A stretch of 35,299 bases of DNA from Bacillus sp. (in: firmicutes) (GCA_031180405.1 JAPSLU010000019.1:1-35299), one strand, 5' to 3'. Shown: positions 25,713 through 34,046, counted from the first letter of the stretch. Translations and numbers: made by a program. The notes: a model not told the origin generated them from the sequence alone.

Positions 25713-26993
25713 CTAATAATACAATTCGAATAGTTGTACAAACTCAAGTTCCTCATAGTCAACGGCATAGTCAATCGCTGACATTTCATCTGAATCCTTT
25801 AATGTTGGATCCGCACCAGCCTCTAATAATAATTTTCCTGATTCAAGATCTCCCGTTACAACAGCTGACATTAATGGTGTCCATCCGTAGTCATCTTGAA
25901 GATTAGGATCTGCACCATATTCTATGAGAATCGGGAGATATTGTGGTCTTTCATTCACAATTGAAACTAATAAGGCACTTTCTCCATATTCATTAAGCAC
26001 ATTTGGATCTGCCCCATCTGCTAATAATTGCTCTACCGTTTCTTGGTCGTTGTCAATAATAGCTTGCATTAATGGATCATACTCAAGTGGTGCTTCTATT
26101 TCACTTAAAAAATCAAGCTTTGAAACAACCATTGCAACACCAACTGAAATCCCGATAAATACCGCCGGGAAGAGGATGAAGACTAGAGCTAAAATTATGA
26201 TGATTTGCCTTGTTCTTCTTTGCAAACTTACAGTTGGTTCATCATTCATAAATGTTTGTATTTCATGAATTCGCTTTGGAAGCGGAGGATGTGTTGATAG
26301 TAACTCTGTAAGTGTTGCAAAGAAACCTTTTTTTTCATTATATTGTTCCATGTATTCCTTAAGGTTCACTTTATTATACAGACGTCTTCCTGCTGCTAGA
26401 ATTAATAGTCCGTTGATTGCATTCTGTGGTTTCTCTGTATAATAAGCTGCCATACGATCACAAGTATATTCAGCCATCCGTAAGTAACTTGTCCCTAGAA
26501 ATGGGATCCACATAGCCAATGATACAAATACACTCTTCAGAATATGATTTTGTTTAAGATGTGCTAGTTCGTGCGCAATAATATAATCAATATCAAAGTC
26601 AGGCATCTCCTCAGCTATATCAACAAAATCAGAATATAATACAATCATATTTTTTCCTGACAAAGCTAATACTTTTGTTGCGAACGCATTTAATAATCCC
26701 CCAGATTCAACAATGTAGACTTCAGGTACATTACTTAATTCCATTTTATTCGAAAGGTCAACGACTTTGTCATACAACTCAGGTAATTGTGACTCACGTA
26801 GTCTAACTCCGTTTAATTGGATATGTGACATCGAGATTATATGAGAAAATAACGAAAGAAGAGCAAGTGCTAGGAAAATAAAAATCCCAACGATCGATAA
26901 AAGTAAATATAAAGCTATGATACTGGTTGTAATCACACATATAATAAATAGTAGATTTTCATGTTTATGTACTAATGATTGATTTGATTTCAT
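25713..26993 (-). CDS. M48-family membrane metalloprotease fused to C-terminal ankyrin repeats
   Basis: This 426-aa protein has an HtpX-like M48 protease followed by ankyrin repeats. There are membrane helices at about 14-55 and 260-290. The zinc site is HELAH (His141, Glu142, His145) with a third ligand probably Glu175 in AEYTCDR. From about residue 300 there are four ankyrin-like repeats: DPLMQAIIDNDQETVEQLL, ESALLVSIVN..., GWTPLMSAVVTGDLESGKLL and a weaker final one, with the GADPN turn repeated three times. The protease would degrade membrane or nearby proteins; the repeats should lie in the cytosol and bind a partner or substrate. The ATG follows AAAGGAG. It stands alone. The fusion is uncommon and is described as a finding. 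Confidence 0.9.
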   Translation of the reverse strand: MKSNQSLVHKHENLLFIICVITTSIIALYLLLSIVGIFIFLALALLSLFSHIISMSHIQLNGVRLRESQLPELYDKVVDLSNKMELSNVPEVYIVESGGLLNAFATKVLALSGKNMIVLYSDFVDIAEEMPDFDIDYIIAHELAHLKQNHILKSVFVSLAMWIPFLGTSYLRMAEYTCDRMAAYYTEKPQNAINGLLILAAGRRLYNKVNLKEYMEQYNEKKGFFATLTELLSTHPPLPKRIHEIQTFMNDEPTVSLQRRTRQIIIILALVFILFPAVFIGISVGVAMVVSKLDFLSEIEAPLEYDPLMQAIIDNDQETVEQLLADGADPNVLNEYGESALLVSIVNERPQYLPILIEYGADPNLQDDYGWTPLMSAVVTGDLESGKLLLEAGADPTLKDSDEMSAIDYAVDYEELEFVQLFELYY

Positions 26994-27620
26994 ATTATGT
27001 TAACTCCTTTATAAGATTTTACGTTAATTGTGCCACAAATAAACTTTAATATATGCTAAATATATTTATGTTTATTATTTGTAAATTAACCAATATACGG
27101 AATAAAACAAGGGAATTCCTTTATGTTACCCAGTTTAGCTAAGCTAATATAATTGGTTAGTTTAACAGTAACTCTTACTCATTTCCCCCCCAATTGTTTT
27201 ATCTAAATGAAAGCTTTTGGAAAGATATCAGTACAACCACCGTATTTCTTCGTAAAACATGTGTCCCCCTCGAGTTGGATTAAACGTAACACATAATTGT
27301 TAAAAAAGTTGCTTTAAGTCCTTCGATTTTAAGACTAAGAAACTTTGAGGCAATTCCAAGACTACATAGAACTGACAGTAGTAGCTTTGTGAGAAACTTC
27401 TAAGTATCAACCTACATTTAGATAGGACCAGTTTTAAAAACTACGACCATCTCTTCTTGTTTCAATGACTTTAGTAGAATGCCTTTTTCTCTTCCTCCGT
27501 ATTTACAAAAACAATTAGACTATTTTCCTCATAATATATTTAAGTGCACATATAAAAGACAAAACTGGAGAGAAGGAGGCATATTTAAAGCAATTCTAGC
27601 AATTCAATTCTGGAATGATG

Positions 27621-27755
27621 TGAAAAATCCGCTCAGTTAGTCTGAGCGGATCAACATAAAAACGAAAAGACCAAAAAGATAAGGCTTTAATCGTCTTGCC
27701 AACTTCTACCCAAGACATAGCCTCTTAGACAGGTTTCCTACTAGCTTTCAATTTA
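27621..27755 (-). pseudogene. Remnant of a cobalamin riboswitch (B12-box-like 3' end and expression platform)
   Basis: On the minus strand a damaged B12 box, AGTAGGAAACCTGTCT (compare AGTCAGGAGACCTGTC at 13312-13327), is followed by a spacer that resembles the platform of the distal riboswitch (compare 27680-27700 with 13265-13290). The same TCCGCTCA-type terminator stem then follows. The conserved aptamer core (CCCGCAACTG, AGGGAA) is absent, so it cannot bind cobalamin in the normal way. It lies about 110 nt from a decayed copy of the 46-aa ORF, the same order as in front of cbiW. Confidence 0.65.
27622..27650 (-). terminator. Terminator of the decayed riboswitch module
   Basis: TCCGCTCAG (27628-27636) and CTGAGCGGA (27642-27650) form a perfect 9-bp stem around a 5-nt loop. 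On the minus strand TTTTTC follows. The stem shares TCCGCTCA/TGAGCGGA with the terminator at 13186-13215. It is intact and may still stop transcripts. Confidence 0.8.
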
Positions 27756-27865
27756 CTTTCTACCATATTAGCATATAATTTTATGGTATATGAAGTGTTC
27801 AATAGATATCATCATATAAGAATTCATCCAATTTTTCAACATAAATTGAAATTTTTTACAAATTT

Positions 27866-27986
27866 TTTCTTCATATGCAATAAGAACAATATTCTCATTT
27901 AATTCAGTTCGAAGTTCTTTTCAAGAGTTAAAATTTGTAGTTCTCGGGAGCGAAGTTAGCAACCGGAAAGTTACATTAGGATTCAT
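27866..27986 (-). pseudogene. Frameshifted copy of the 46-aa ORF found upstream of the cobalamin riboswitches
   Basis: The minus strand keeps an ATG at 27986, then, one base out of frame, NFPVAN, and in the distal part ELRTELNENIVLIAYEEK, which match NFPVAN and ELRNETNENIVLIAYDEK of the ORF at 13749-13889. The middle has lost about 5 nt and contains stops, and the start has lost one base and its ribosome binding site. No intact product is possible. It is a decayed paralogue, not a shadow frame, because both ends match in the right order on the same strand. Confidence 0.8.
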
Positions 27987-28363
27987 TTATATTTTGCTGT
28001 ATTCCGTTTTTTTTTATGGATTATTGATTGAATTCAGTTTAGACCTTTTGTTAAAAAGAGGCACCTGTACACCATTCCCACTCCCCAAATGTTGCTAAGT
28101 AGTTTATCCATTTGCTACAGTGCACTAAATAAGTATTTAAATGACAAAGTATCATACCAGATAAAAGGGTTTGGTGGTGATATGGCTTTAAATTCTAAAT
28201 TAACTCACTCCATTATTAATAAGTTGTCCTTTGATATCATTATTATTCTTTTATAACTAAAGTAAGATGTTGGACATTTTTTTCGTCTAATTGGACAAGA
28301 TAAAACTGAGCACCTGTTATCTGTGCTTAAAGTTCCTAAACCATTCAAAAGGGGTGTTGTACA

Positions 28364-28549
28364 ATGGCAAGAAATAAATTAGTTGTGCCAGGTGCAGAAA
28401 ATGCTCTGAATTCCATGAAAGAGGAAATTGCGAATGAATTTGGGGTACAACTTGGAGCCGATACAACCGCTCGTGCAAACGGTTCAGTTGGTGGAGAAAT
28501 GACCAAGCGATTAGTCGCAATGGCTGAAAACCAACTTCGAAACCATTAA
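28364..28549 (+). CDS. Alpha/beta-type small acid-soluble spore protein
   Basis: This 61-aa protein binds and protects DNA in the dormant spore and is degraded at germination. It has the first family signature with the GPR protease site EFGV (cleavage after Glu25), then [22 protein letters not shown] and MAENQL. The length is typical. The ATG follows AAGGGGTG. Known genes of this type are read by the forespore sigma factor G; I could not find a clear sigma-G promoter upstream. It shows that the organism forms spores. It is monocistronic and is followed by a hairpin. Confidence 0.97.
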   Translation: MARNKLVVPGAENALNSMKEEIANEFGVQLGADTTARANGSVGGEMTKRLVAMAENQLRNH

Positions 28550-28564
28550 CATGAATCTTACATT

Positions 28565-28595
28565 TAAGGGACCTCTATGTAATGAGGTCCCTACA
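28565..28595. terminator. Hairpin between the SASP gene and the GNAT gene
   Basis: AGGGACCTC (28567-28575) pairs perfectly with GAGGTCCCT (28584-28592). It lies between convergent genes. Neither flank has a strong T-run, so it may be a weak bidirectional terminator. Confidence 0.65.
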
Positions 28596-28598
28596 CGT

Positions 28599-29099
28599 TT
28601 ATAAATTAAGTTGAAATGCTTTAACAATCACACCGTCGTTAGCAGGTTCAAAATCGTATTGTGGAATTCGATTAAACCCAAATTCCTTGTATAGCTTCAT
28701 CGCACTTTTCATAAAATCAGCTGTATGTAGGCCTATCGTTTCAATTCCTTTTTCTTTTGTACGGTTGATACATTCAGATAAAAGAGCTGAGGCAACACCT
28801 TTTCCTCTAGCCTCAGGACTAACAGCTAATAGGCGAATCTCTGAGTAATCAAGTTGGTCAACTACTCCTTCATAGGCATCAGATTGTGGAGGAAACAAAG
28901 CAACACTTCCAACAATTTTCCCTTCTAATTCGGCAACAATTAACTCTACACCAGGCTGAGCATCAGCCTCGGAAGAGATTGCTTGTTTAAGAGCTTGCCA
29001 ATGATCAGCGGAAATGGCGCTGGAATGTTCGCTATAAGCTTCAATCCTTTGTTTTCTAATAAAGAGTCTTTCTTCTTTTAAAGCATCTCGAATTCTCAT
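28599..29099 (-). CDS. GNAT-family N-acetyltransferase
   Basis: This 166-aa protein shows the GNAT fold: strand-helix start MRIRDALKEERLFI, a central strand VELIVAELEGKIVGSVALFPP (about 53-73), the acetyl-CoA loop in LAVSPEARGKGVASALLSECI (about 90-111, RGKGVA) and FMKSAMKLYKEFGFNRI near 125-145. It should transfer an acetyl group from acetyl-CoA; the acceptor is not visible. The ATG follows TAAGGAG. It is 13 nt downstream of the GST-like gene and so probably shares its transcript. Confidence 0.92.
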   Translation of the reverse strand: MRIRDALKEERLFIRKQRIEAYSEHSSAISADHWQALKQAISSEADAQPGVELIVAELEGKIVGSVALFPPQSDAYEGVVDQLDYSEIRLLAVSPEARGKGVASALLSECINRTKEKGIETIGLHTADFMKSAMKLYKEFGFNRIPQYDFEPANDGVIVKAFQLNL

Positions 29100-29112
29100 T
29101 TTTAAATTCTCC

Positions 29113-30141
29113 TTAATACTTAATAATAAATTTCTCCTTATTTTTACTTATCTTGTGTCTCTCATGATCAGCATTCCAGAACATTAAATCTGGTCCTTTC
29201 GGTAATATTTTAACATCTTCCTTATCGGTAAAAATTGTAATGGAAAGATGATAGTGTTTTTTTATCGCATCGAAATCAGTCGTATCTCCAAACCCAGGTG
29301 TTTGAAATAAATCACGTACATAGCCTGATAAGTTTGGAAATTCACGAATTAATGTTCGGTTTGTGTTAAAAGCTGTGTAATAGGCTGCATCAAACCGAAC
29401 TAATGTAGTAAAGAGTCGAACGTCTGAGTCAGTTATATAATCTCCATGCAAGAAACGGTTGCTAGATAGTCTCTGATCCAACTCATCTAAGCGTGAAAAT
29501 AGTCTATGAAATGAGTCCTCATATGCTTCTTGGGATCGTGCAAATCCACATTTATAAACCCCATTATTAATATCACGAAAAATCACATCATTCAAAGCAT
29601 CGATATCTGCTCTTAGTTGTTCAGGATATAAATCAGGGGCGTTACTTTTATGATACGGAGACCAAACGGTTTCAAAATAATTAGTGAGTTTAAAGTAATC
29701 ATTATTTACTGCTTCTCCCTTTATTACATCAACCATAACCGGTACAGTTGGTCTTCCTGTGTATTCCGGATCAGTATTAAGGTAAATTTCACTCACATAT
29801 TGAATTCCTAAAACAGGGTCAACCCCATTTTCATCAAGCGAAAATTCCCAGTCAACTCGATCAAGTTTTGGACGCAGAGGGCTTGCTGTACCCAAGCTGA
29901 TTGTATTTTCAAGTCCAAGTATTTTTCGAACGATTACGGCTCGATGTGCCCATGGGCAAGCAGCTGTCCATAATAGTCGATAACGTCCTTCTTCGATCGG
30001 AAGTTCGTCTGGTTGATGACCAAAAGGGGTCGTAAATCTATTTACTTGTCGATTAAATGATCCATCAGCCCTGATTTCTGTTGCTTTAGAACTGACTTTT
30101 TGTTGAGGGGCTATCTCACAACTTTGATTTTTTTCTGACAT
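29113..30141 (-). CDS. Xi-class glutathione transferase-like protein (ECM4/YqjG family)
   Basis: This 342-aa protein belongs to the S-glutathionyl-(chloro)hydroquinone reductase group. It has the active-site motif ACPWAHR with Cys62, then RPTVPVMVD (about 128-136), and the C-terminal helical domain with NNGVYKCGFA, DELDQRL, FLHGDYITDSDVRLFTTLVRFD and a conserved GFGDTTDF. In Gram-negative bacteria these enzymes reduce glutathionylated quinones. Bacilli normally make bacillithiol, not glutathione, so the thiol partner is uncertain. The ATG lies 12 nt after AAGGA, a weak site. It precedes the GNAT gene by 13 nt. It is of normal length and intact. Confidence 0.92.
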   Translation of the reverse strand: MSEKNQSCEIAPQQKVSSKATEIRADGSFNRQVNRFTTPFGHQPDELPIEEGRYRLLWTAACPWAHRAVIVRKILGLENTISLGTASPLRPKLDRVDWEFSLDENGVDPVLGIQYVSEIYLNTDPEYTGRPTVPVMVDVIKGEAVNNDYFKLTNYFETVWSPYHKSNAPDLYPEQLRADIDALNDVIFRDINNGVYKCGFARSQEAYEDSFHRLFSRLDELDQRLSSNRFLHGDYITDSDVRLFTTLVRFDAAYYTAFNTNRTLIREFPNLSGYVRDLFQTPGFGDTTDFDAIKKHYHLSITIFTDKEDVKILPKGPDLMFWNADHERHKISKNKEKFIIKY

Positions 30142-30232
30142 GTAGAGTCCACATCCTTTTCAAGTACTACCGTTATTTTAGTTCTTTCTTAAATTATCAG
30201 TCAATTAATTGTGCTTACAATTAGCTAAGCAC

Positions 30233-30272
30233 AAAAAGGCCTGAACCCAATAATAAAGGATTCAGGCTTTTG
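30233..30272 (-). terminator. Terminator of the TRAP transporter operon
   Basis: AAGCCTGAATCC and GGGTTCAGGCCTT form a long stem around a short A/T-rich loop, and on the minus strand a run of Ts follows. It lies 6 nt after the stop of the TRAP permease gene. Confidence 0.88.
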
Positions 30273-30277
30273 TCAGC

Positions 30278-32248
30278 TTAATTTGTCATTTTTAATGTAT
30301 TCTCTTTATCACGTTTCCAAAAAATCTGAAGTGCAAGCAAAGCTGCAAATGCAATGATTCCAGTAATGTCCGATACACCTTCTGGATAGATCAAAAGCAA
30401 ACCTGTAATGATAGCGATTATTCGTTCTGCCCAGTGTAGCTTTCTAAACCAGTACCCGATAATACCGGCACCAATTGCAATCATACCTGAGAACGCAGTA
30501 ATGATTACCCAAACTAACTCAAGCCATGTTGTATCTATCATGAGAAGCTGTGGTGAGAGTACAAATATATATGGGATGATAAAGGCTGCTATCGCTAATT
30601 TTGCTGAATTGACTCCAGTGCGTAACGGTTCCCCTCCAGCAACACCAGCTGCTGCAAATGCCGCTAATGCAACAGGCGGTGTGATATCTGCTATAATACC
30701 GAAATAGAAGACAAATAAATGAGCTGATAGATCTGGCACACCTAATAATATAATAGCTGGTGCAGCAATTGTTGAAGTAATAACATAGTTCGCTGTCGTA
30801 GGGGATCCCATTCCAAGAACTAAAGCTGCAAGCATTGTAAGCATTAATGTAGGTATTAAGTATCCTCCAGCAAGATCGATTAAACCATTGGCCATTTTCA
30901 ATCCTAGACCAGTTTTCGTTACGATACCAACAATAATCCCTGCGGCTGCTGTTGCAGCAGCAACACCTAAAGCAGAACGAGCTCCGTCGACAAGTGCCAA
31001 TACAAACTGCTTAGGTCCCATTCTTGTATCTTTATTAATAAATCCAACTAGAATGGCAATTAAAATTGAATATAGTGCCGCGTGTGTAACAATCATACCT
31101 GACATCAATAGGACAATGACTGAAATAATCGGAAGCAATAAGTAAATTTTCTTTAGTACTTCCTTTCGATCAGGCATTTCTTCTTTAGTTAACCCACGTA
31201 GACCAATTCTTTTAGCTTCAAAGTGTGTCATAATCCATATTCCTGCAAAGTAAAGAACGGCAGGTATTGCAGCAGCCTTTGCAATCTCCCAGTACGTAAT
31301 ACCGCCACCAATAAATTCAACCATTAGGAATGCAGCAGCACCCATAATTGGAGGCATTAGCTGTCCACCAGTTGACGCAGCAGCTTCAACAGCTCCGGCG
31401 AACTCTTTCTTATATCCGAGTTTTTTCATCATTGGAATTGTAAAAGAACCTGATGTTACAACGTTTGCCACGGAACTTCCACTGATCGTTCCTTGAAGTG
31501 CACTAGAGAAAATTGCTACCTTTGCAGGTCCACCAATTCTTCGTCCGGCGATCGAAACAGCTAAGTCATTAAAATATTGTCCTACTCCTGTTCTAACTAG
31601 AAACGCTCCAAATAATAGGAATAAGAAAATGAAGGTCGAAGACACCGCAAGAGGTGTACCTAAAATTCCCTCAGTAGTAAAGAACATAGTCTGTACGAGT
31701 CGCTCAAGGGATAATCCTCTGTGTGCAAGAAAACCTGGCATAAATTGACCGTACAAGCCATATATCAAGAAGATAACAGCAATTATAGTAATCGGAAGAC
31801 CAACTGCTCTTCGTGTTGCTTCAAGAACTAATAAAATAGCAATAACACCAACAATAAAATCTATTGTTGATAAACGACCGACACTCATGACTAAATCATT
31901 AAAGAATAATGGCCAATATGCACCTACTCCAACACTTAGTAGAGCTAAAACAGCATCATACCAAGCAATTTGAAGCTTCCCCTTTTGACGCTTCTTTCGA
32001 TTAGCTGGGAAAAGTAAGAAAATTAATGATAATGCAAAACCTAAGTGAACAGTCCTTTGAATCTGAGCAGTAAATACACCGAAAATGGCTGTATATAATT
32101 GGAAAAGGGAGAATGCTAATAATCCTAAAAATGCAATCCACCCAATAATTCCAGTAAGCTTCCTCGTGCCCGCTTCAGGGTCGTATTTTTCTAAAAGAGC
32201 CTGTTGTTCCTCTTCAGTTAGAGTCTTTATTTCTTCATTTTTACTCAC
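30278..32248 (-). CDS. TRAP transporter fused permease (DctQ-DctM type, TAXI class)
   Basis: This 656-aa membrane protein joins the small and large TRAP permease subunits. A cytosolic N-terminus rich in Glu (about 1-30) leads into four helices (about 30-140), then a DctM-type domain with many helices, including GTISGSSVANVVTSGSFTIP near 250-270 and GMGSPTTANYVITSTIAAPA near 475-495, the two halves of the transport site. Such permeases move organic acids with Na+ or H+ and depend on an extracytoplasmic receptor; here that is the TAXI protein encoded upstream. The start is GTG, 9 nt after AAAGGAG; it overlaps the end of the DUF1850 gene by 8 nt. Confidence 0.93.
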   Translation of the reverse strand: MSKNEEIKTLTEEEQQALLEKYDPEAGTRKLTGIIGWIAFLGLLAFSLFQLYTAIFGVFTAQIQRTVHLGFALSLIFLLFPANRKKRQKGKLQIAWYDAVLALLSVGVGAYWPLFFNDLVMSVGRLSTIDFIVGVIAILLVLEATRRAVGLPITIIAVIFLIYGLYGQFMPGFLAHRGLSLERLVQTMFFTTEGILGTPLAVSSTFIFLFLLFGAFLVRTGVGQYFNDLAVSIAGRRIGGPAKVAIFSSALQGTISGSSVANVVTSGSFTIPMMKKLGYKKEFAGAVEAAASTGGQLMPPIMGAAAFLMVEFIGGGITYWEIAKAAAIPAVLYFAGIWIMTHFEAKRIGLRGLTKEEMPDRKEVLKKIYLLLPIISVIVLLMSGMIVTHAALYSILIAILVGFINKDTRMGPKQFVLALVDGARSALGVAAATAAAGIIVGIVTKTGLGLKMANGLIDLAGGYLIPTLMLTMLAALVLGMGSPTTANYVITSTIAAPAIILLGVPDLSAHLFVFYFGIIADITPPVALAAFAAAGVAGGEPLRTGVNSAKLAIAAFIIPYIFVLSPQLLMIDTTWLELVWVIITAFSGMIAIGAGIIGYWFRKLHWAERIIAIITGLLLIYPEGVSDITGIIAFAALLALQIFWKRDKENTLKMTN

Positions 32249-32750
32249 TGATGTTCACTCCTTTCAATTGCTCCCAAAATGATAATTTTTTTGTTGAAAT
32301 CCTTATCCAAGTCCCTGGACTAATAAAATTAGATAATGTATATGTGTGGTCCTTATAAATAATTCGATGGTCTGCTCTCACTTGTCCAAGTCTTAAATCA
32401 ATATATTGAAATTGACGATTCATATTTGTGATATAGTATGTACCATTTCTTTCCTCAAATACCTCGTCCCCTTCTGCATTAGAAGGCATTCCAACCGCGA
32501 AATCTTCGTATGAAAGCTCCTTAAGCGTAATTTGCTTGTCCGAGGCGGAGTATGTTTCAATCACATCTGAGAGGTGAATGGAATGGGTGTATTTAATTTG
32601 AAAGGTTTGTTCAACTTCTATAGGTAAGTAAGCGAGAATTTTGTCTTCATCTTCAAATGTGAAGGCAATAATTTGTTTATAAGGAAAGAATAATGAAAAT
32701 GCCATAAGTAAAAGTAGAGGTATGATTATTAAAAATATTTTTAATTTCAT
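32241..32750 (-). CDS. DUF1850 protein of the TRAP-TAXI locus
   Basis: This 169-aa protein has one N-terminal membrane helix (about residues 2-22) and an extracytoplasmic beta-rich domain: YLPIEVEQTFQIKYTHSIHLSDVIETY, then LRLGQVRADHRI and a C-terminal ISTKKLSFWEQL. YTHSIHLSDVIE matches the conserved block of DUF1850, a family often found between TAXI receptor and fused permease genes. Its function is unknown; an accessory role in receptor-permease docking is only inferred from position. The ATG has a weak ribosome binding site. It overlaps the permease gene by 8 nt and lies 76 nt after the receptor gene. Confidence 0.85.
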   Translation of the reverse strand: MKLKIFLIIIPLLLLMAFSLFFPYKQIIAFTFEDEDKILAYLPIEVEQTFQIKYTHSIHLSDVIETYSASDKQITLKELSYEDFAVGMPSNAEGDEVFEERNGTYYITNMNRQFQYIDLRLGQVRADHRIIYKDHTYTLSNFISPGTWIRISTKKLSFWEQLKGVNISE

Positions 32751-32782
32751 AATACCCAGCCTTTATTTCATTTGTAACAATG

Positions 32783-32816
32783 AAATCGATAGACCGCTCA
32801 TGCGATCTATCGATAT
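32783..32816 (-). other. Intercistronic stem-loop between TAXI receptor and DUF1850 genes
   Basis: ATCGATAGA (32785-32793) and TCTATCGAT (32806-32814) pair across a 12-nt loop. There is only a short T-rich flank, so it is probably not a full terminator. A hairpin after the receptor gene could stabilise its mRNA and give more receptor than permease, as in many ABC and TRAP operons. Confidence 0.6.
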
Positions 32817-32826
32817 GTTAAAGCAA

Positions 32827-33834
32827 TTATTTTGAAATGCCTTTTTCTTCAAAATATTTAACTGCGCCAGGATGTAATTCTAAATCGCCTAAACCTTCTA
32901 ATGCTGTCTCAGGTGTTATGAACTCCCCTTTAGCATGTGTGATTTGATCAGTGTTTTCAAATAGAGCTTTTGTCATCTCATAAACTAAATTTTCATCAAG
33001 ATCCTTAGAAGCTACTAGCATTGCTTTAACGGCAACAGTTTTTACTTCGGACTCAAGCTTGTATGTTCCGCTCGGTACAGTGTCTTCTGAATAGTATGGA
33101 TACTTCTCAACTAATTCAGCAATTTTATCTTCTGCAATCGGAATGATTACAACGTCTTTTTGTGCTGATAATGCTTCAACTGCTCCAGTTGGAGTACCAG
33201 CAGTAACGAATGCTGCATCAATATTACCTGCTTGAATTCCATCAGTGGATTCATCAAATGATAGGTTTTGCACTTTAATATCATCAGTTGTTAAACCGTG
33301 GATTTCAAGAATTTGCATCGCGTTGATATAAACACCAGATCCAGGTGCACCAACTGATACAGCTCTTCCTTTCAAGTCTTCTACTGATTTTATTCCGCTA
33401 TCTGCAGTTGTAACAAGTTGAACTGTCTCTGGATAAAGAGATGCAATCGCTTGGATATTATCGATAGCAGCTCCCTCAAACATTTCCTTACCTTCTAGTG
33501 CATATGAAGCTATGTCTGTTTGTGAGAAAGCAAGCTCAGCTTCACCATTTCTCAGAGTTTCCATGTTCTCTGCAGAAGCCCCAGATGTTTGGGGTGTAAT
33601 ATTCGCATCTGTGTTATCAGAAATAATATTTCCGATTTGTCCACCAAGTGGATAGTATGTACCACCAGTACCACCAGTTAATAGGCTTAGGTTTTGTGTA
33701 CCGCCACCGTCACTAGTGCCACCTTCTTCACCAGCACCGCTTGTCCCGCCTTCATTACCACCACCACAGGCAGTAATAATCATCGTGAGTGTAAGCACCA
33801 TGATGAATAAAAAACTACTACGAAGTTTTTTCAT
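32827..33834 (-). CDS. TAXI-family TRAP transporter solute receptor, lipoprotein
   Basis: This 335-aa lipoprotein has a basic start (MKKLRSS), a hydrophobic segment and the lipobox IITAC with Cys23, followed by a Gly/Ser/Glu-rich linker (about 24-47). The mature domain has the TAXI pattern: LLTGGTGGTYYPLGG near 50-65, AELAFSQTDIASYA near 97-110, VSVGAPGSGVYINA near 160-172 and DAAFVTAGTPTGAVEAL near 205-222. The receptor binds its ligand outside the membrane and gives it to the permease; the ligand is unknown, although some TAXI proteins bind glutamate or other acids. The ATG follows AGGGGG. It is the first gene of the operon. Confidence 0.95.
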   Translation of the reverse strand: MKKLRSSFLFIMVLTLTMIITACGGGNEGGTSGAGEEGGTSDGGGTQNLSLLTGGTGGTYYPLGGQIGNIISDNTDANITPQTSGASAENMETLRNGEAELAFSQTDIASYALEGKEMFEGAAIDNIQAIASLYPETVQLVTTADSGIKSVEDLKGRAVSVGAPGSGVYINAMQILEIHGLTTDDIKVQNLSFDESTDGIQAGNIDAAFVTAGTPTGAVEALSAQKDVVIIPIAEDKIAELVEKYPYYSEDTVPSGTYKLESEVKTVAVKAMLVASKDLDENLVYEMTKALFENTDQITHAKGEFITPETALEGLGDLELHPGAVKYFEEKGISK

Positions 33835-34002
33835 CGTGTAAAGCCCCCTTTTTTTGGTAATTTTGTGTGTAGAAACACATCATTATACTACCATAGGTTA
33901 TTATAAGCTTGTCAAATGAAATGTTAGATTATTCTACATAGTAGTTTGTAATTAATAGACAAACTAAAATGACCAAAATGAATGTCTATCATTATTAGAT
34001 GC

Positions 34003-34039
34003 ACCAACACATCCTCTAACGCTAGAGGATATGTTGGTA
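34003..34039 (-). other. Long hairpin after the M14 peptidase gene
   Basis: ACCAACACATCCTCTA (34003-34018) pairs with TAGAGGATATGTTGGT (34024-34039) over 16 positions with one C-A mismatch, around a short loop. It begins 7 nt after the stop codon of the peptidase gene. No U-run follows on either strand, so it may protect the mRNA 3' end or be a terminator without a typical tail. Confidence 0.6.
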
Positions 34040-34046
34040 TAATTCA

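Larger units (their letters stand above)
27000..28363. other. Long region without intact genes, with degenerate sequences
   Basis: This 1.36-kb stretch has no convincing complete gene. From about 27621 to 27990 it contains a decayed copy of the 46-aa ORF and cobalamin-riboswitch module (listed separately). From 27000 to 27620 many stops interrupt every frame; short open pieces near 27440-27540 could be remains of a lost gene, but I could not match them to a family. From 28000 to 28360 there is AT-rich sequence that should carry the promoter of the SASP gene. A 24-codon frame at 28182-28256 is not supported. Confidence 0.6.

Noticed and set aside
28182-28256. 24-codon plus-strand frame with GGTGGTG upstream, hydrophobic end
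   Set aside because: It is short, AT-rich and without any similarity or conserved context; a possible small toxin could not be supported.
28317-28520. Minus-strand frame opposite the SASP gene
   Set aside because: It is the shadow of the SASP gene, whose motifs are unmistakable.
33880-33930. TTGACA and TATAAT-like words upstream of the TAXI receptor gene
   Set aside because: The spacing between them is about 22 nt, too long for a sigma-A promoter, so I did not list it.
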